Part shown: positions 1-2,291 of the stretch, in pieces
How positions within the stretch are numbered: the first letter of the stretch is position 1
Layout of the letters: each line of letters starts with the position of its first letter
DNA from: CAIVND01 sp035532075
GTDB lineage: Bacteria; Actinomycetota; Acidimicrobiia; Acidimicrobiales; Bog-793
Reading direction: 5' to 3'
Length of the DNA: 5,034 bases
Assembly (NCBI GenBank): GCA_035532075.1
Contig: DATKRV010000031.1
Coordinates: 1-5,034 of the forward strand
The notes under the pieces: generated by a model
The model's database searches: none
Seen by the model: only the letters and a program-made list of their open reading frames with translations
Told to the model about the DNA's origin: nothing
Made by a program: the position numbers and the translations under genes

Positions 1-430
1 TGTTCATGTCTTGTATGCGAAATGGCAAGTTCTGGGAAGAAGAGAGACAGCGCTCCCTTTTCATCTTGCGGGAGTGTCTGGAGATACTTCAGAGCATCTA
101 TACACGATGGGTCGACGAAGACTTGAGACGACCAATTCGGAATATCAAAGCAGCTATGAACTTGCTGCAGCAGAAATGCGGAAATTGATGAAGCCGAATT
201 CAACAATGGTACAGATGATCGGCTTTAGTGATCCGCAAACTCAGCTTCCTCTTGTATTGAAATCCTTGTCAAGACAAGGATTTCAAGAAGTAAAGCTGGA
301 ATCCCTTGCAACATCGAGCGACGGCCGCCTTTGGCGACAAGTTCCGGGTCAGAAGTGGTATACCGCGACCCGAATCATGAACACAGAATCTTCGAAAGAG
401 GTGGTTCTAGTGCATCGAATTAAGACGTAG
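1..430 (+). CDS. Putative DNA modification methylase, C-terminal part (5' partial)
   Basis: The reading frame is open to the left edge (first complete codon at base 2) and stops at TAG 428-430, giving about 142 residues of a longer protein. What can be seen: a VLGRRET segment near the start, then EYQSSYELAAAEMRKLMKPN followed by a hydrophobic strand (TMVQMIGF), DPQTQLPLVLKSLSRQGFQEV, and near the end GRLWRQVPGQKWYT. The order helix, 'lkPnstmvqmigf' strand, helix ending in 'GF.ev' is the usual C-terminal half of a class I SAM-dependent methyltransferase. The 'GR.WR.VP..KWY' ending recalls DNA modification methylases. The SAM-binding and catalytic (N/D/S)PP(Y/W) motifs would lie to the left and are not visible, so activity and specificity cannot be judged. 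If the gene is intact it would methylate host DNA, as a restriction-modification partner or orphan. The gene is AT-rich: bases 241-300 are 23/60 GC. A TTG at 11 exists but is probably internal. The family assignment is from remembered pattern only and is moderately uncertain; that the frame is coding is more secure. Confidence 0.5.
   Translation, partial: VHVLYAKWQVLGRRETALPFHLAGVSGDTSEHLYTMGRRRLETTNSEYQSSYELAAAEMRKLMKPNSTMVQMIGFSDPQTQLPLVLKSLSRQGFQEVKLESLATSSDGRLWRQVPGQKWYTATRIMNTESSKEVVLVHRIKT
257..286. repeat. 30-bp dyad: 14-bp perfect inverted repeat with 2-bp centre
   Basis: The left arm TTGAAATCCTTGTC (257-270) is followed by AA (271-272), and the right arm (273-286) is its exact reverse complement. 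After the mismatch just outside, CTT at 251-253 and AAG at 288-290 could also pair with small bulges. It lies wholly inside the methylase frame and encodes LKSLSRQGFQ, in the part that looks conserved. Only 5 of the 14 pairs are G:C and there is no T run, so it is not a classical terminator. The tight centre suits a DNA dyad (binding site for a dimeric protein, or a recombination core) better than an RNA loop. No binding protein can be named. Confidence 0.85.
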
Positions 431-713
431 CAAGGACATGTCACCATATTGCTCGACAAATGCACGGCGAATGATCTGAACTGTGAACGGACCCTGTGAG
501 TAGTTTGGTCAGCAAACAGATAATTCAAATGGCTTCAGGGTGACGTACGTGATCTCGTTAAAAGCAGAGGATTGCGTTCAGTCATTTACGAAGACTGTCA
601 TTGAGACATGCGAGTATACGCAAATGGAATCCATGACACGCAAGGGGTCAAAATTGCGCACGGCGACTGAGCAGTATGCGGGTGTTGTGATACACGCACT
701 AGTCGCTTGGAGA

Positions 714-740
714 GCGCCCACCATCGGCACTTGTGGGCGC
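714..740. repeat. Hairpin: 8-bp perfect GC-rich inverted repeat
   Basis: GCGCCCAC (714-721) and GTGGGCGC (733-740) are exact reverse complements around an 11-nt loop. Seven of the eight pairs are G:C, so the RNA hairpin would be stable. No T-tract follows on either strand, so it is not a textbook intrinsic terminator, although actinobacterial terminators often lack a U run. It sits about 115 bp upstream of the AbiTii-type gene and could end methylase read-through or act as a binding site. Confidence 0.5.
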
Positions 741-781
741 GTCCGACAGAGGCGAGCGTTGATACGCTGGATTTCGAGACC

Positions 782-799
782 GACGCGTGCACGTTCGTC
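782..799. repeat. Imperfect palindrome upstream of the AbiTii-type gene
   Basis: An 8-bp perfect palindrome CGTGCACG (786-793) is flanked by GACG (782-785) and, after a 2-nt TT bulge, CGTC (796-799). The flanks pair with each other and extend the symmetry. It lies 55-72 bp before the GTG start at 854, where an operator would be expected. That role is inference from position only. Confidence 0.3.
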
Positions 800-840
800 T
801 AGCTAATGTCGACTGTCCCTTATTAAGCAATCTGCAATCC

Positions 841-850
841 GAGGAAAGGG
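841..850 (+). promoter_or_regulatory. Ribosome binding site of the AbiTii-type gene
   Basis: The purine run GAGGAAAGGG precedes two in-frame GTG codons at 854 and 860. GAGG (841-844) is 9 nt from the first GTG. AAAGGG (845-850) is 9 nt from the second and only 3 nt from the first. The start is therefore ambiguous by two codons, with 860 (product beginning MSNTRRQ) at least as well placed as 854. Confidence 0.6.
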
Positions 851-853
851 CGA

Positions 854-1819
854 GTGATAGTGAGCAATACGCGCCGCCAAGAAGCCCTGGAGCTCGCTGA
901 AGAATTACTCTCGGACATTGAGCTCACTCGAATTGAACCTATGGCAATTGTTCGAAAGGCCAGTCGATTGGCGCGACTAATCGACGATGCCGACGCCCTT
1001 GCATGGCTAAGTTACGAATCTACTGGTTATGCCACCATTGATGGCAGTTTGACCGCGCACGCCACCGCGATGGCTCGCCGCTCGTTTCGTGTGATAGAGA
1101 CCGACACTGGCGCGATGGTTCATACGCAGATGGTGGGGGAGATCACCTCTTCTATAGAAGCCGTTCAAACTGACTTATCGGTCAGCGGTGGGAATACGTC
1201 TAGTAGTCAGTATGCAGTGATTGTCGAGAACAACAAGGCAACGAGACGAAACCAACTGATCGAAAGCATTTCTAATTACCGGGCAATTCTCGACAAAGTA
1301 TTGGGCTCTATACACGCATACGTCGGAGAACGATATCAAGAGCTTCGATTTGGCTCTGTGGTTGAATCAGCATTCGAGATTGTTAGGACCGAGGTGGACA
1401 GGAGGATAGGTACACTCGTTCCTGAAGCGCTTCCAATGATCACCGCGGCTCTGGAAAATGCCTCATCTGATAATCCAGAACACTGGCAGTCCGCGGCCGC
1501 GACATGTCGGCGACTCCTGATGGTCGCGGCCGATCAACTCCGTCCGCCCAGCCCAGATGTTGAGGGACGCAAGATGGGACCGGGAAACTACATAAACCGC
1601 CTAATTGACTGGATCGTCGCAAACGCAACAAGTAAAACCGCTGCCGAGATGGTCACAGCTGATCTCACATTCCTAGGGAATCGTTTAGACGCTGCCGATC
1701 AGGCCGGTCAGAAAGGAGCTCATGTTGGCGCAACGCGGATTACGCGAGTTGAAGCGTCCCGGTTCGTCACGGGCACATACCTCATACTTGGCGACCTACT
1801 TCAGCTAGCGGCTGATTGA
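854..1819 (+). CDS. AbiTii domain-containing protein (putative abortive-infection/phage defence)
   Basis: A complete 321-codon gene (319 if the GTG at 860 is used), ending at TGA 1817-1819. Residues about 9-60 (ALELAEELL..., then PMAIVRKASRLARLI, then ALAWLSYESTGY) match the AbiTii pattern: an amphipathic helix, a 'P...l.rKa..lA..l.d' segment and a '..WL..E..GY' ending. A middle part (about 130-190) is predicted helical ('NYRAILDKVLGSIHAYVGERY'). The C-terminal half contains CRRLLMVAADQLRPP (218-232), NYINRLIDWI (245-254), KGAH (287-290) and EASRFVTGTYLILGDLL (300-316). I recall this combination from other AbiTii-type proteins but cannot name a family for it. No signal peptide or membrane helix is seen, so it is probably cytosolic. 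It has no Rx4-6H motif, so a HEPN nuclease is not supported, and no other catalytic motif is visible. The domain is known from abortive-infection contexts, but its mechanism is not established. The gene follows a methylase and faces the relaxase, fitting defence cargo on a mobile element. Other members of the family could serve unrelated roles. Confidence 0.68.
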   Translation: MIVSNTRRQEALELAEELLSDIELTRIEPMAIVRKASRLARLIDDADALAWLSYESTGYATIDGSLTAHATAMARRSFRVIETDTGAMVHTQMVGEITSSIEAVQTDLSVSGGNTSSSQYAVIVENNKATRRNQLIESISNYRAILDKVLGSIHAYVGERYQELRFGSVVESAFEIVRTEVDRRIGTLVPEALPMITAALENASSDNPEHWQSAAATCRRLLMVAADQLRPPSPDVEGRKMGPGNYINRLIDWIVANATSKTAAEMVTADLTFLGNRLDAADQAGQKGAHVGATRITRVEASRFVTGTYLILGDLLQLAAD

Positions 1820-1851
1820 CCCTGGGGCCGAAGTCGCCAGTCGGAGATTGT

Positions 1852-1879
1852 GGAGGTCCGCCTTCCGACGCGAACCTCC
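1852..1879. terminator. Hairpin between convergent genes, possible bidirectional terminator
   Basis: GGAGGTCCGC (1852-1861) pairs with GCGAACCTCC (1870-1879) in 9 of 10 positions (C1858 opposite A1873) around an 8-nt loop. It begins 33 bp after the AbiTii stop and lies downstream of the minus-strand small ORF and relaxase. A T run is missing on both sides. Position between convergent genes favours termination, but the absent U-tract keeps confidence low. Confidence 0.35.
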
Positions 1880-1886
1880 GACAAAG

Positions 1887-1905
1887 CGTGCGCGTTTCGT
1901 GCGCG
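1887..1905. repeat. 8-bp direct repeat CGTGCGCG, 11-bp period
   Basis: CGTGCGCG occurs at 1887-1894 and again at 1898-1905, separated by TTT. The 11-bp period is close to one helical turn, placing both copies on the same DNA face. It directly follows the 1852-1879 hairpin. It may be chance in GC-rich sequence. Confidence 0.4.
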
Positions 1906-1944
1906 ATGTATCGGATTTCCTCGGTAAATATCAGTCAATGCCGG

Positions 1945-2082
1945 TCACTCAATACCCTGGTCAAGCCAAATTTCGGCGCCACAGCTAGGGCAGATAAATA
2001 CCTGATCGAGTCCCTCAACGCCTAAGACCTCAACGCCCATCAAAGCAGACTCGAACCAATTACTTTTCAAATGCGCTCGCAT
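1945..2082 (-). CDS. Small hypothetical protein with CPSCG zinc-knuckle-like motif
   Basis: A 45-codon minus-strand ORF runs from ATG (2082-2080) to TGA (1947-1945). The product starts MRAHLKSNWFESALMG and ends with VFICPSCGAEIWLDQGIE. CPSCG has the spacing of half a zinc ribbon or knuckle, followed by the strand-like EIWL as in true treble-clef and ribbon motifs. Only one CxxC pair is present, so a single chain could bind zinc only as a dimer or with non-cysteine ligands. The frame is open upstream to a TAA at 2109-2107, so a slightly longer product or a frameshifted gene is possible. No good ribosome binding site precedes the ATG. Its start overlaps by one base the stop of the preceding small ORF, so translation may be coupled. 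In-frame 15-bp tandem repeats encode GVEVL GVEGL. No family is recognised. It could be the degraded 3' end of a longer gene. Confidence 0.3.
   Translation of the reverse strand: MRAHLKSNWFESALMGVEVLGVEGLDQVFICPSCGAEIWLDQGIE
2013..2037. repeat. 15-bp-period tandem repeat
   Basis: CCTCAACGCC occurs at 2013-2022 and 2028-2037, a 10-bp exact copy with a 15-bp period. On the minus strand it falls in frame within the 45-codon ORF and encodes GVEVL followed by GVEGL. A period that is a multiple of three is consistent with, but does not prove, coding. Confidence 0.6.
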
Positions 2083-2088
2083 TATGCG
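2071..2088. repeat. Cluster of alternating ATGCG/CGCAT palindromes
   Basis: ATGCG (2071-2075), CGCAT (2078-2082) and ATGCG (2084-2088) alternate with spacers of 2 and 1 bp, so the central arm can pair with either neighbour. The TAATG junction of the two small minus-strand ORFs lies inside it (2080-2084). It could be an operator or an RNA element affecting coupling. No protein or mechanism is indicated by the sequence. Confidence 0.45.
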
Positions 2089-2171
2089 ATCTTGTTGGTT
2101 TTCATTTTAGAACGTATTCGTAGCTTGGCGTTCGTGTTGCCGCGCCAGTTTCGATGTTTGGTGTTTGACAT
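2082..2171 (-). CDS. Very small basic ORF coupled to the CPSCG ORF
   Basis: A 29-codon minus-strand ORF runs from ATG (2171-2169) to TAA (2084-2082). The product begins MSNTKHRNWRGNTNAKLRIR and is strongly basic, rich in K, R and N. Its stop and the next ORF's start share the A in TAATG. The frame stays open upstream to a TGA near 2286, but without another ATG, GTG or TTG. The region before the ATG is pyrimidine-rich (CTCCTC) and gives no ribosome binding site, which argues against it as an independent gene. One explanation is that this and the following ORF are one gene of about 75 codons broken by an indel in the A-rich 2100-2108 region, where the two frames overlap. No function can be assigned. 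Confidence 0.2.
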   Translation of the reverse strand: MSNTKHRNWRGNTNAKLRIRSKMKTNKIA

Positions 2172-2190
2172 GAGGAGTCGATGCGCGGCA
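2138..2190. repeat. 8-bp perfect inverted repeat with 37-nt spacer
   Basis: TGCCGCGC (2138-2145) and GCGCGGCA (2183-2190) are exact reverse complements. They bracket the ATG of the 29-codon minus-strand ORF at 2171. The region is about 100 bp from the relaxase stop. Origins of transfer contain inverted repeats near relaxase genes, but no nic-site consensus is recognised, so that role is not claimed. Confidence 0.35.
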
Positions 2191-2291
2191 GGACGAGCCC
2201 TGCAAAGGGAAATCTGACTTACGCGGGTAGCTTCAGTTAACGCCGATGAGGGGGAGCCATCGAAGAGTACTTTTCATGCGCAGGATCGCGC

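Larger units (their letters stand above)
431..853. other. Intergenic region without convincing gene
   Basis: These 423 bp separate the methylase stop from the AbiTii-type gene. One plus frame (540-806, GTG start, 88 codons) is open, but it has no ribosome binding site, ends in an arginine-rich stretch typical of noncoding frames and resembles nothing I know. A minus frame (598-792) is equally unconvincing. The region holds an 8-bp hairpin (714-740), an imperfect palindrome (782-799), the palindromes GACATGTC (about 434-441) and ACGTACGT (about 543-550), a small GTTTG/CAAAC stem near 503-517, and the downstream ribosome binding site. It probably carries the 3' end of the methylase transcript and the promoter of the AbiTii gene. 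A weak -10-like TATTAA lies at 821-826, but I see no matching -35. Confidence 0.5.
1820..2291. other. Region between convergent AbiTii-type and relaxase genes
   Basis: These 472 bp have lower GC than the relaxase (2041-2100 is 25/60 GC). No ORF of 60 or more codons here is credible. The plus frame at 1816-2025 starts inside the AbiTii stop context and looks random. The region contains a possible bidirectional terminator, a short direct repeat, two small overlapping minus-strand ORFs, a cluster of alternating palindromes and an 8-bp long-range inverted repeat, listed separately. No tRNA, integrase site or iteron array was recognised. Confidence 0.5.

Noticed and set aside
45..79. Bulged stem AGACA-CTCCC with GGGAG-TGTCT in the methylase start
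   Set aside because: It needs a 3-nt bulge and a 12-nt loop within coding sequence; plausible by chance and far weaker than the 257-286 dyad.
6..188. 60-codon plus-strand frame at the left edge
   Set aside because: It overlaps the methylase frame, whose residues (VLGRRET and onwards) fit the downstream domain; this frame ends without relation to it.
598..792. 64-codon minus-strand frame in the same gap
   Set aside because: Low-complexity, cysteine/tryptophan-scattered product with no start signal. It is antisense to another unlikely frame.
540..806. 88-codon plus-strand frame in the gap before the AbiTii-type gene
   Set aside because: GTG start without a ribosome binding site, no recognisable motif, arginine/serine-rich end typical of a chance frame, and it overlaps the inverted repeats.
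854..1819. HEPN ribonuclease activity in the AbiTii-type protein
   Set aside because: No arginine lies four to six residues before any of the five histidines (69, 90, 154, 210, 290), so the Rx4-6H motif is absent.
1816..2025. 69-codon plus-strand frame after the AbiTii stop
   Set aside because: Starts at a TTG overlapping the stop context, no ribosome binding site, and it runs through the hairpin and repeats with no recognisable pattern.
2181..2240. 19-codon plus-strand ORF (ATG 2181) preceded by GAGGAG
   Set aside because: The ribosome-binding-like run is only 3 nt from the ATG, the product is tiny and unrecognised, and it lies antisense to other candidate ORFs.
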